From contig JAHEDA010000089.1 in the NCBI GenBank assembly GCA_024641445.1, forward strand, positions 1 to 8,781: a stretch of DNA of 8,781 bases, written 5' to 3'. The notes beneath the pieces are model-generated. The model was not told the origin of the DNA. It was given only the letters and a program-made list of their open reading frames with translations, and made no database searches. The position numbers and the translations under genes were made by a program. Shown here one piece after another: positions 1 to 5,555 of the stretch (positions are counted from its first letter, which is position 1; each line of letters begins with the position of its first letter). The DNA comes from Gammaproteobacteria bacterium (GTDB lineage: Bacteria > Pseudomonadota > Gammaproteobacteria > UBA6429 > Thiohalophilaceae).

Positions 1-439
1 CCAATTGTCTAATCGCAGTCTGAATCACATAACCGCAGTACTCGTCACCGCCATTGGTGGTGAGGGCAAACAGGGCCTCCGAGACCTGATCAAGCTCGCG
101 CGTGAATGGGGTAACCTGCCGAATGAAACCATTCTCTGCGCTAAGCCCAGTGTTGCCGTATTCATACACCGCCACCTCCAGTGCCGGGGTCTTGCCATCC
201 TTCTTGCTCTTGGCAAATTCATTCACCATTTGCCACAACTGATCGCGGGTCTGGTTGATAAGTCCATTCATACTGCTACTGGTATCGAGCAGGATCGCTA
301 GTTGGATCTTGGGTTGGGTATCCGGTGTCACAATAATGGGATCGGTCTTCGCTATGACCGGCCTATCCAGCACCGGGTAGAGACTAATCACCGCAGCGGT
401 GAGGCCAAAGATACCGAGGGTAATGATCTTGGTTTTCAT
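1..439 (-). CDS. von Willebrand factor A domain protein (partial, C-terminus beyond window)
   Basis: Reading the minus strand from ATG at 439 gives an open frame of 146 codons that runs off base 1. Residues about 5-24 form a hydrophobic N-terminal segment (signal peptide or membrane anchor), so the protein should act outside the cytoplasm. After a short linker comes a vWA fold: strand QLAILLDTSSSM with the MIDAS motif D-x-S-x-S at D52/S54/S56, and later a T-N-G-G-D-E segment fitting the downstream metal-site loop. vWA domains bind a divalent metal and a protein ligand; the partner is not visible here. The start is supported by AAGGAG 8 nt upstream (complement of 448-453). It lies 18 bp after the membrane-protein gene, so it is the third gene of the PspA-like operon. 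Any C-terminal domain lies outside the window. Confidence 0.88.
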   Translation of the reverse strand, partial: MKTKIITLGIFGLTAAVISLYPVLDRPVIAKTDPIIVTPDTQPKIQLAILLDTSSSMNGLINQTRDQLWQMVNEFAKSKKDGKTPALEVAVYEYGNTGLSAENGFIRQVTPFTRELDQVSEALFALTTNGGDEYCGYVIQTAIRQL

Positions 440-457
440 ATCACGTTCTCCTTGAGG

Positions 458-1021
458 TTAGTAAAGGGTTGTTAGTTTTCGGAGTGCCACTTCTGCGGCA
501 CGGTGTGCACGATCGAATGCATCATCGGTTAACGCTGCATTGTGCTTGCTACGCTGGGTAAACGAAGTAGGGAGTAGAACAAACAAGGCCTGCACCAGGA
601 AAAAACACCACAGACTTAACAGCAGGCTGTGGGTAGTCTCACCGGCCCAGATAGCGACGGCGAGGCTCACCGCCATCAGGCCGAGGTCGAGTAGTGCGGG
701 TAATACACCCGTGTAGTAATACAGTGCGCGTATCAGCCAGATCAGCGCGAGGTGAATCACCACGTAGAGTAGCGGTGATGTCACCAACAGCAGATTGGCA
801 CCGGCGATAACAAACCACAGCGCCAGTACCGACAGGCGCCCAAGCCGCTCACTATTGCGTAGCAGCAGATACAAGACGTAGGCCAGCGCCAGGCCTGCCA
901 CCACCAGGCGGAATACACCGAGGGTGTCCAGCATTACCGATAACACGGCAAACACCGCCGCCCCCGCCATACTGGCGAGCAGGGCCACACCGACACCCTC
1001 CATCACGCTAGGTAGTTTCAT
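458..1021 (-). CDS. Multi-pass membrane protein of the PspA-like/vWA operon
   Basis: A 187-residue protein that I do not recognise as a named family. Hydrophobic stretches at about residues 8-30, 33-53, 62-80, 80-98, 104-124 and 129-150 suggest five or six transmembrane helices, followed by a polar, Arg/Ala-rich tail of about 35 residues (SFTQRSKHN onward) probably in the cytoplasm. No catalytic motif is evident. Its ATG overlaps the TGA stop of the PspA-like gene (ATGA, 1018-1021), which indicates translational coupling, and the vWA gene follows 18 bp downstream. From context I infer a membrane partner linking the cytoplasmic PspA-like protein to the exported vWA protein. An unrelated role is possible, but the close packing makes joint expression nearly certain. 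Confidence 0.8.
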   Translation of the reverse strand: MKLPSVMEGVGVALLASMAGAAVFAVLSVMLDTLGVFRLVVAGLALAYVLYLLLRNSERLGRLSVLALWFVIAGANLLLVTSPLLYVVIHLALIWLIRALYYYTGVLPALLDLGLMAVSLAVAIWAGETTHSLLLSLWCFFLVQALFVLLPTSFTQRSKHNAALTDDAFDRAHRAAEVALRKLTTLY

Positions 1022-1554
1022 GTCGGCGTCCTCTTCTGTTGTTCCCGCAAGAAGGCCACCTCCACCTCATCTTCACGCACGGTGATCTCAGGGGCGAGGC
1101 CGCTATCGAGTGTGCGGTTGCGGGTCAGCTCCTCACTCAACAGCTCCAGCTTTTGTTGCATGGCTTGCAGGCGGGCGTGATTCTCGTGCAGGCGTTGCTC
1201 AAGCTCGACCAGCTTCTTGGCCAGGTCCTCACGCTTCTTGTGCAAAAACTTCACAAAGTGCTCCGACTCCAGCTTGCGCCTTACCAGCCCACGCGCGAGG
1301 ACCTCATTGTTGGCGGTAAAACACAGGTCCAGTTCGCTCTCGATCTGGGTGATGGCCTGTGTCAGTTCGGTGATGCGCTCACTCACCTGGCCCTGTTCGT
1401 GGCGCAATAACTTCAGGCGTTGCCCGTCGTGCTGAGTGGATTCCTCCATCTCCCGCACGGCCTGTTTGAGCAATATGTCCGGTTCCTCCAGCCGATCCAG
1501 CACCGCGTGCATATCGGCGCGAAACAGCCGGCTGATTCGATTGATTAATGCCAT
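1018..1554 (-). CDS. PspA/IM30 (Vipp1) family protein
   Basis: A 178-residue, almost wholly helical protein with the PspA/IM30 pattern. An amphipathic N-terminus (MALINRISRLFRADMHAVLDRLEEPDILLKQ is the region, residues 1-31) precedes an EEPD turn equivalent to the E-D-P turn of PspA and the VREMEES helix. Long heptad-rich coiled coils then run from about residue 40 to 150. PspA proteins coat and stabilise stressed inner membranes as oligomers, and enteric PspA also restrains its activator PspF. At 178 residues this is shorter than enteric PspA (about 222), with the C-terminal helix reduced to a short charged tail. ATG at 1554 is supported by AAGGAG 9 nt upstream (complement of 1564-1569). It is first in a minus-strand operon with the membrane and vWA genes and has a paired direct-repeat operator about 100 bp upstream. 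No pspF, pspB or pspC is in view, so control is probably through that operator. Confidence 0.87.
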   Translation of the reverse strand: MALINRISRLFRADMHAVLDRLEEPDILLKQAVREMEESTQHDGQRLKLLRHEQGQVSERITELTQAITQIESELDLCFTANNEVLARGLVRRKLESEHFVKFLHKKREDLAKKLVELEQRLHENHARLQAMQQKLELLSEELTRNRTLDSGLAPEITVREDEVEVAFLREQQKRTPT

Positions 1555-1636
1555 GGTCTGCTACTCCTTTCCGTTGCCAAGTGCGTGAGGAAAAGAGTAG
1601 GGGGCGGGAGGCGTTGATGTTAGGCAGGGGGAGGTA

Positions 1637-1656
1637 AAACTTGCGGGGTCAAGTTT
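1637..1656. promoter_or_regulatory. Inverted repeat AAACTTG-N6-CAAGTTT in the divergent intergenic region
   Basis: AAACTTG (1637-1643) and CAAGTTT (1650-1656) form a perfect 7-bp inverted repeat around a 6-nt spacer. Its right arm overlaps the first TTTACAT half-site of the neighbouring operator. It may bind a dimeric regulator, for example the adjacent AraC-type protein, or be a chance palindrome. There is no T-run on either side, so a terminator is unlikely. Confidence 0.35.
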
Positions 1657-1672
1657 ACATAAAGTTTACATA
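1651..1672 (+). promoter_or_regulatory. Tandem operator (TTTACAT x2), putative response-regulator box 1
   Basis: The 11-mer AAGTTTACATA occurs twice with no gap (1651-1661 and 1662-1672), giving TTTACAT half-sites at 1654-1660 and 1665-1671 spaced one helical turn apart. Directly repeated half-sites at 11 bp are the usual target of tandem OmpR/PhoB-type DNA-binding domains. The same 18-bp core with one mismatch lies directly before the OmpR-type regulator gene (4795-4812), so that regulator is the likely binder. The site sits between the divergent pspA-like gene (start 1554) and araC-like gene (start 1738) and could serve either. On the minus strand a TTGACC hexamer (complement of 1647-1652) adjoins it toward the pspA-like gene, but I see no convincing -10 at normal spacing. 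Confidence 0.68.
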
Positions 1673-1737
1673 GGCGATTTGCGGGCTGATTGGTGTAGTA
1701 TTACTCGAAAATTATCATCATAGGCAACTGGCAACCG

Positions 1738-2757
1738 ATGCAGGTCATGGCGTTATTACTGGTAGGCTACTCAATGTTCAGTGCGCTGGTGCTGGGCCTA
1801 ACGCACTTTCAGCGCTGCAACTATGCAGAGCAAAGGGTCTCGCGTATTGCAGGGGTATTACTGCTGGTGATATTAGTCACCATGCAGTTGTTTCACTTGT
1901 CTTATCTGTACTACAACACATCCAGCTTAGCTGGTGTGGCTTATCGCATGCTCTTATTTAGCGTGGCACCTATGTTTTTTATCTTCAGTATGCCACTGCT
2001 CAAGGCTCGTCCTGGATTTCAGTGGTCACGCGGATGGCATTTTATCCCGGTAGTGGTCGCCCCATCCTTGCCTTATCCTGTCGCGCTGCCCTTGGCCTTT
2101 TTTATCGGGGCAGGTTATTTAACTTGGCTTGCTCGCACAGTCTATGGCCTGCGGGAACAGCGCCGACGTTTTCGCTTCGAGCTGGTCCTGCTTGCCACCG
2201 TCTTTATAGTGGCAATCATTGTTTCAATCATGGGGCTGGGCTTGACCTGGGTAGGCGAGCATACATTTTATCAGCTTTATGCAATAGCAATCGGTGGTGC
2301 CTTTGTCCTGGTGAATCTTGTGCTGGGGATGACACCACGGCTTGTCGACGAAGTGGCTGAGGTGGCACGTGAGGCCTATGCCGTCTCGACACTCACACAG
2401 GTCGATTGTGATGCTGCCCTGCAAAGGCTTGCGGCCTGCATGCAGCAGGAGAAACTCTATCAGCAGTCATCACTTGACCTGACTCACCTCGCCCAAGTAG
2501 TGGATTTAAGCACACATCAGTTATCGGAGTTGATCAACACCCGGCTCGGTAAAAACTTTCCACGTTACCTGCGTGAATATCGGGTTGAGGCGGCAAAAAG
2601 GATGTTAGTGGCGGAACCATCTGCATCGGTCCTGTCGGTGGGCCTCAGTGTGGGGTTTACCTCGCAATCCAATTTCTATGAGGCCTTTCGCGAGATCACC
2701 GGCATGACACCGGGTAAATTTCGCTCACTTAAGCTCACAAATACCCCCGAAAGATAA
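1738..2757 (+). CDS. Membrane-embedded AraC/XylS-family transcriptional regulator
   Basis: A 339-residue protein. The first roughly 200 residues hold six or seven hydrophobic helices (about 3-22, 38-57, 65-88, 102-132, 148-172, 176-197), then a linker, then a C-terminal AraC-type DNA-binding domain (about 235-335). The second helix-turn-helix carries the family signature, VGLSVGFTSQSNFYEAF followed by G-M-T-P-G-K-F-R. This class places the DNA-binding domain on the cytoplasmic face and probably senses a membrane or extracellular signal; the ligand is not predictable. ATG at 1738 was chosen, with ATG 1747 as an alternative; neither has a strong Shine-Dalgarno site. It is divergent from the pspA-like operon and heads a plus-strand cassette whose likely target is the SDR gene 98 bp downstream. 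Codon use (frequent TTA, CTT, ATT) is more AT-rich than in the two-component genes. Confidence 0.88.
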   Translation: MQVMALLLVGYSMFSALVLGLTHFQRCNYAEQRVSRIAGVLLLVILVTMQLFHLSYLYYNTSSLAGVAYRMLLFSVAPMFFIFSMPLLKARPGFQWSRGWHFIPVVVAPSLPYPVALPLAFFIGAGYLTWLARTVYGLREQRRRFRFELVLLATVFIVAIIVSIMGLGLTWVGEHTFYQLYAIAIGGAFVLVNLVLGMTPRLVDEVAEVAREAYAVSTLTQVDCDAALQRLAACMQQEKLYQQSSLDLTHLAQVVDLSTHQLSELINTRLGKNFPRYLREYRVEAAKRMLVAEPSASVLSVGLSVGFTSQSNFYEAFREITGMTPGKFRSLKLTNTPER

Positions 2758-2775
2758 TTTCGGAACAGGCAATTG

Positions 2776-2847
2776 CTCCGGTTTTATCAAATCGGAGGTT
2801 TCAACCCCATCAAACCCCTAGGCTAGCCCCATGAAATAAAGTTGGGG
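2776..2847 (+). promoter_or_regulatory. Leader region of the SDR-DUF2269-DUF4166 genes with small hairpins
   Basis: The 98-bp gap between the AraC-type gene and the SDR gene holds two small inverted repeats: CTCCG (2776-2780) with CGGAG (2793-2797), and CCCCA (2827-2831) with TGGGG (2843-2847). The second hairpin's right arm includes the GGGGTG that is the best candidate ribosome-binding site for ATG 2856, so folding could mask it. A two-codon frame, ATG AAA TAA, lies in its loop at 2831-2839. No T-run follows, so this is not a clear terminator. The regulatory role is a weak inference. Confidence 0.25.
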
Positions 2848-2855
2848 TGATACGT

Positions 2856-3677
2856 ATGAAAGTATTATTAACCGGGGCCAGCGGTTTTTTGGGCAGACGA
2901 ATTAGTGAGGCACTTGCCACGGCTGGGCATGAGGTTGCCCCCATTAGCCGTGCGCAAGGTATCAATGTAATTCACTTGCAGAAGCCCGAAGACTGGTTGC
3001 TACATCTACACGGTATTGATGCCGTAATTAATTGCGTTGGGATTATTGTCGAGACTAGGCATCAGTCATTTGCGGTGCTGCATTATCACGCCCCCGTGGC
3101 CCTGTTTCAGGCCTGCGTACAATCCGGGGTCAGACGGGTTATTCAGATCTCGGCCCTGGGTGCCGACGCCGGGGCATTCACCCCCTATCAGCTAAGCAAA
3201 AAGGCCGCCGACGATGTCCTGCGCAGCCTGCCGCTAGAGTGGTTTATCCTGCGGCCCTCACTGATCTATGACCAGGGTGGCAAGAGTACGCAATTGTTTC
3301 AGCGCCTGGCTCGGCTTCCCCTCATCCCCTTGGTCGGGCAGGGCCAGCAACTGATCCAACCAGTGCATTGTGACGACGTGGTGGCGGCAGTGATGACGTG
3401 CCTGACTGCGCAGCCTGCACAGCAGACTATCGATATCGTTGGTCCACAGGTAGTCACGTTCCTGGAGTGGTTACATAAACTGCGCGCACAGGCGGGCAAA
3501 CCCGTCACGAAGACGTTTCCTGTTCCGTTCAGTTGTCTGCTGGCGATATCGCGTCTTGCCAGGTATGCAGTGCCACTCATAAATCCCGATAATCTGCGCA
3601 TGCTGCACCAGGGCAATTGCGCGGATGTTCAGCCTCTTACTCGACTACTCGGGAGGTTGCCGCGTGTTGTACCTTAG
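2856..3677 (+). CDS. NAD(P)-binding epimerase-like protein (atypical/extended SDR, NmrA-like)
   Basis: A 273-residue protein starting MKVLLTGASGFLGRR: a first beta strand and the T-G-x-x-G-x-x-G dinucleotide-binding motif of extended or atypical short-chain dehydrogenases (residues 6-13). A Y-x-x-x-K pair (Y111/K115 in YQLSK) fits the family's active site. The middle (NCVGIIVETRHQSF, ISALGADAG) resembles the NDUFA9/NmrA-like branch that includes oxidoreductases, epimerases and redox sensors, so the substrate cannot be assigned. Some relatives carry an extra C-terminal membrane domain; none is present here. Instead a separate DUF2269 membrane gene begins inside its 3' end (14-bp overlap). ATG 2856 was chosen because the Rossmann motif follows at once and GGGGTG lies 6 nt upstream; GTG 2847 would add three residues. 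It probably shares one transcript with the next two genes. Confidence 0.82.
   Translation: MKVLLTGASGFLGRRISEALATAGHEVAPISRAQGINVIHLQKPEDWLLHLHGIDAVINCVGIIVETRHQSFAVLHYHAPVALFQACVQSGVRRVIQISALGADAGAFTPYQLSKKAADDVLRSLPLEWFILRPSLIYDQGGKSTQLFQRLARLPLIPLVGQGQQLIQPVHCDDVVAAVMTCLTAQPAQQTIDIVGPQVVTFLEWLHKLRAQAGKPVTKTFPVPFSCLLAISRLARYAVPLINPDNLRMLHQGNCADVQPLTRLLGRLPRVVP
3651..3656 (+). promoter_or_regulatory. Ribosome-binding site fixing the DUF2269 start
   Basis: GGGAGG lies 7 nt before GTG 3664 and inside the end of the SDR gene. It fixes translation at GTG 3664 rather than the in-frame ATG at 3625, which has no such site and would add 13 polar residues before the first membrane helix. Confidence 0.65.
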
Positions 3678-4128
3678 CCTGAAATCATTGCATTTACTTA
3701 GTATGGTGGTGTTATTCGGTACCGGGCTTGGTAGTGCCTGGTACAAATGGATGGCCGACCGCAGTGGTAATCTCACGCACATCGCCAGGACCAATCGCCA
3801 GGTAGTTCTCGCGGACTGGCTCTTCACCACACCGACGATTGTGCTGCAACCGCTCACGGGTATTGGCATGGCGCTATTGCTCAATATCCCCTTTAGCACA
3901 CCGTGGGTGATCAGCAGTCTCTTGTTTTATGCCCTGGCCGGTGCCTGCTGGTTGCCAGTGGTGTGGTTACAGATCCGCATGCGTCAACTATCGGAACATG
4001 CAGTGTCGACCCAGACCGAGCTTACCGCACAGTATTGGCGATATGCACGCTGGTGGTTTTGGCTGGGTGTCCCCGCATTTGTGGCGATGCTGGTGATTGT
4101 GGTGTTAATGGTTTTTAAATTTACTTAG
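3664..4128 (+). CDS. DUF2269 family integral membrane protein
   Basis: A 154-residue protein with four hydrophobic helices (about residues 5-24, 45-67, 75-97, 128-152). It has conserved-looking family sequence: a KSLHLLSMVVLFGTGLGSA first helix followed by Y-K-W-M-A-D-R-S, then ADWLFTTPT and LQPLTG before the second loop. This matches DUF2269, a family of unknown function often found beside NAD(P)-binding SDR proteins. GTG start with GGGAGG 7 nt upstream; the gene overlaps the SDR gene by 14 bp, so the two are probably co-translated and may act together at the membrane. Its TAG stop is part of the ribosome-binding site of the next gene. Family assignment is by recalled pattern, not a search. 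Confidence 0.8.
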   Translation: MLYLSLKSLHLLSMVVLFGTGLGSAWYKWMADRSGNLTHIARTNRQVVLADWLFTTPTIVLQPLTGIGMALLLNIPFSTPWVISSLLFYALAGACWLPVVWLQIRMRQLSEHAVSTQTELTAQYWRYARWWFWLGVPAFVAMLVIVVLMVFKFT

Positions 4129-4138
4129 GAGGTCGTCC

Positions 4139-4732
4139 ATGAGCGAGCAGAATATTCTGCAACAGGCGCTAGGTGAGCAATGGCAACAATTGCCAGCGGC
4201 ACTGCGGGCGCACTACTGCAATGGGCCGAATAGTGATATTGGGGCATTGGATATCGACTATCCGCGTTGGATGCAGATATTTCTGAGTGGGTTGCGCGTG
4301 CTTGGGGCGCTGGTCAACCGACGGGGACAGAGGATACCCACCAGGGTGGAAAAGGTAATGCAGGGCAAGGTGCAGCACTGGCGGCGCACGATTCAATTTA
4401 TGGATGGCAAGGCCATACTGTTCAAGAGTTACTGGGTCTATGCTGGTGGCGACCGGCTTATCGAATATGTGAACCCCGTGCTTGGTTTGTGTATGACGGT
4501 GAGTGTAAGGAGTGGTGTGTTGTATTACGAGGGGCGGTACTACGTGGTGAGAATCGGACGATGGCATTTGCGACTGCCGGAGTGGTTGCTGCTGGGGCAC
4601 ACAACTATTGTTGAAACCGCGCTGGATGATATGCGCTTTGCCATGGATTTTCGCCTGCGGCACCCGGTGTTTGGACAGATATTCCGCTATGGCGGGACAT
4701 TCAGGACAGTTCAGCATGTTGGGCTAAGCTAG
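4139..4732 (+). CDS. DUF4166 domain protein
   Basis: A 197-residue soluble protein. The N-terminus (QQALGEQWQQLPAALRAHY) and the central block with a charged basic strand (RTIQFMDGKAILFKSY) and the LIEYVNPVLGLCMTVSV strand fit DUF4166, a family of unknown function that often sits next to or fused with NAD(P)-binding proteins. The rest looks beta-rich, ending in a FRYGGTF motif; there is no signal peptide or membrane helix. ATG 4139 has an excellent Shine-Dalgarno, TAGGAGGT (4126-4133), 5 nt upstream, which includes the stop codon of the DUF2269 gene and couples the two. It is the last gene of the cassette, and its stop codon lies inside a palindrome. I infer a metabolic or membrane-related role shared with the SDR and DUF2269 proteins, but the substrate is unknown. 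Confidence 0.77.
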   Translation: MSEQNILQQALGEQWQQLPAALRAHYCNGPNSDIGALDIDYPRWMQIFLSGLRVLGALVNRRGQRIPTRVEKVMQGKVQHWRRTIQFMDGKAILFKSYWVYAGGDRLIEYVNPVLGLCMTVSVRSGVLYYEGRYYVVRIGRWHLRLPEWLLLGHTTIVETALDDMRFAMDFRLRHPVFGQIFRYGGTFRTVQHVGLS

Positions 4733-4743
4733 TTTGGCCCAAC
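4718..4743. repeat. REP-like palindrome GTTGGGC-N12-GCCCAAC at the end of the DUF4166 gene
   Basis: GTTGGGC (4718-4724) and GCCCAAC (4737-4743) make a perfect 7-bp stem with a 12-nt loop that includes the TAG stop of the DUF4166 gene. The same stem sequence occurs at 7706-7731 and 8200-8226. It may work as a weak terminator or transcript-end stabiliser; no T-run follows. Confidence 0.6.
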
Positions 4744-4794
4744 AAGCGAGGACATGTGTTGCGCGATGAACCATCCGAGAAGAGACAGACAACT

Positions 4795-4812
4795 TTTACA
4801 TAAAATTTACAT
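4795..4812 (+). promoter_or_regulatory. Tandem operator (TTTACAT x2), putative response-regulator box 2
   Basis: TTTACAT at 4795-4801 and 4806-4812, 11 bp apart, forms TTTACATAAAATTTACAT. It differs at one base from the box at 1654-1671. It ends 33 bp before the ATG of the OmpR-family regulator, the expected place for autoregulation by a PhoB-like activator that replaces the -35 contact. The pair resembles but does not match the enteric Pho box (the CTGTCAT half-sites are replaced by TTTACAT). Confidence 0.7.
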
Positions 4813-4820
4813 GCCACTCT

Positions 4821-4826
4821 TACGAT
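4821..4826 (+). promoter_or_regulatory. Possible -10 element of the two-component operon
   Basis: TACGAT lies 8 bp after the tandem operator, close to the spacing used by Pho-box promoters (about 10 bp). No good -35 is present other than the operator itself, which suggests an activator-dependent promoter. Transcription from here would leave a leader of about a dozen bases with no clear Shine-Dalgarno before ATG 4846. Confidence 0.3.
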
Positions 4827-4845
4827 TCCCCGCTATCCTTTGCCC

Positions 4846-5553
4846 ATGACCAGCAAGCCACGCAAGCCCAGCATTCTGATCGTGGAAGACGAAGCGGCCA
4901 TTCGTACCGGCCTCATCGACGTACTCATCTATCACGGCTTCGAGGTCGAGGCCGCCGCCGACGGCAATACCGGTCTCGACAAGGCCCTCACTGGCAGGCA
5001 TGACCTCATCTTGCTCGATGTGATGTTACCCGGCATCAACGGTTTTGATATCTGCAACCGCATCCGCGAAGTCGACCGCGAGCAGCCCATCATCATGCTC
5101 ACCGCCAAGACCAGCGATGAGGACATCATCCAGGGCCTTAAGCTCGGTGCCGATGACTACGTCGCCAAGCCCTTCTCGGTAGCGCAACTGGTATTGCGCA
5201 TTCAGGCGGTGCTGCGGCGCGCCCGCGTCGGCATCGAGGCCGAGACCTTGTTGCACCTTGGCGATGAACTTGCGATTGATACGCGCAATCTTGCCGCCCA
5301 ACGCGGGGATGAAACAATCAGCTTCACCCGCCGCGAGATGGACATCCTGCACTACCTGCACAGCAACGCCGCACGACCGGTGCCACGCGAAGAGCTGCTC
5401 ACCAAACTCTGGGGCTATGCCCGTGACCTTGACCTCGAAACGCGCACCGTTGATATCCACATCGCCAAGCTACGCCGCAAGATCGAGCCCGACCCCGCCA
5501 ACCCGCGTTACCTCGTCACCGTGCGCGGTGCGGGCTATCGGCTCATGGTGTGA
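4846..5553 (+). CDS. OmpR/PhoB-family response regulator
   Basis: A 235-residue regulator. The N-terminal receiver domain (about residues 9-122) has the acidic pocket E14/D15/E16, phospho-acceptor D58 in LLDVMLPG, T86 in MLTAK and K108 in VAKPF. The C-terminal winged-helix domain (about 138-235) has FTRREMDILHYL, the recognition helix around TRTVDIHIAKLRRKIE, and the hairpin VRGAGYRLMV at the end. It should be phosphorylated by the kinase encoded immediately downstream, bind tandem half-sites as a dimer and activate or repress transcription. ATG 4846 was chosen over TTG 4840; no strong Shine-Dalgarno is present for either. The paired TTTACAT operator before this gene and before the pspA-like gene suggests autoregulation and control of that operon. 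It is clearly of the OmpR class, but I do not assign it to a named system such as PhoB, CpxR or BaeR. Confidence 0.93.
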   Translation: MTSKPRKPSILIVEDEAAIRTGLIDVLIYHGFEVEAAADGNTGLDKALTGRHDLILLDVMLPGINGFDICNRIREVDREQPIIMLTAKTSDEDIIQGLKLGADDYVAKPFSVAQLVLRIQAVLRRARVGIEAETLLHLGDELAIDTRNLAAQRGDETISFTRREMDILHYLHSNAARPVPREELLTKLWGYARDLDLETRTVDIHIAKLRRKIEPDPANPRYLVTVRGAGYRLMV

Positions 5554-5555
5554 GC

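Noticed and set aside
1039..1410. A 123-codon plus-strand frame opposite the PspA-like gene
   Set aside because: The minus-strand frame has a ribosome-binding site, operon overlap and PspA-type heptads; the plus frame is a shadow.
4169..4717. A 182-codon minus-strand open frame opposite the DUF4166 gene
   Set aside because: The plus-strand gene has a strong ribosome-binding site and family-like sequence; the antisense frame has no start signal and a low-complexity look, so it is a shadow.
4795..4812. A true Pho box, making the system PhoB/PhoR
   Set aside because: The half-site is TTTACAT rather than CTGTCAT, and the kinase's large outer domain is unlike PhoR, which has almost none.
5026..5460. 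A 144-codon minus-strand frame opposite the response regulator
   Set aside because: It is antisense to a clear receiver and winged-helix protein with all key residues; GC-rich codon bias makes such shadows.
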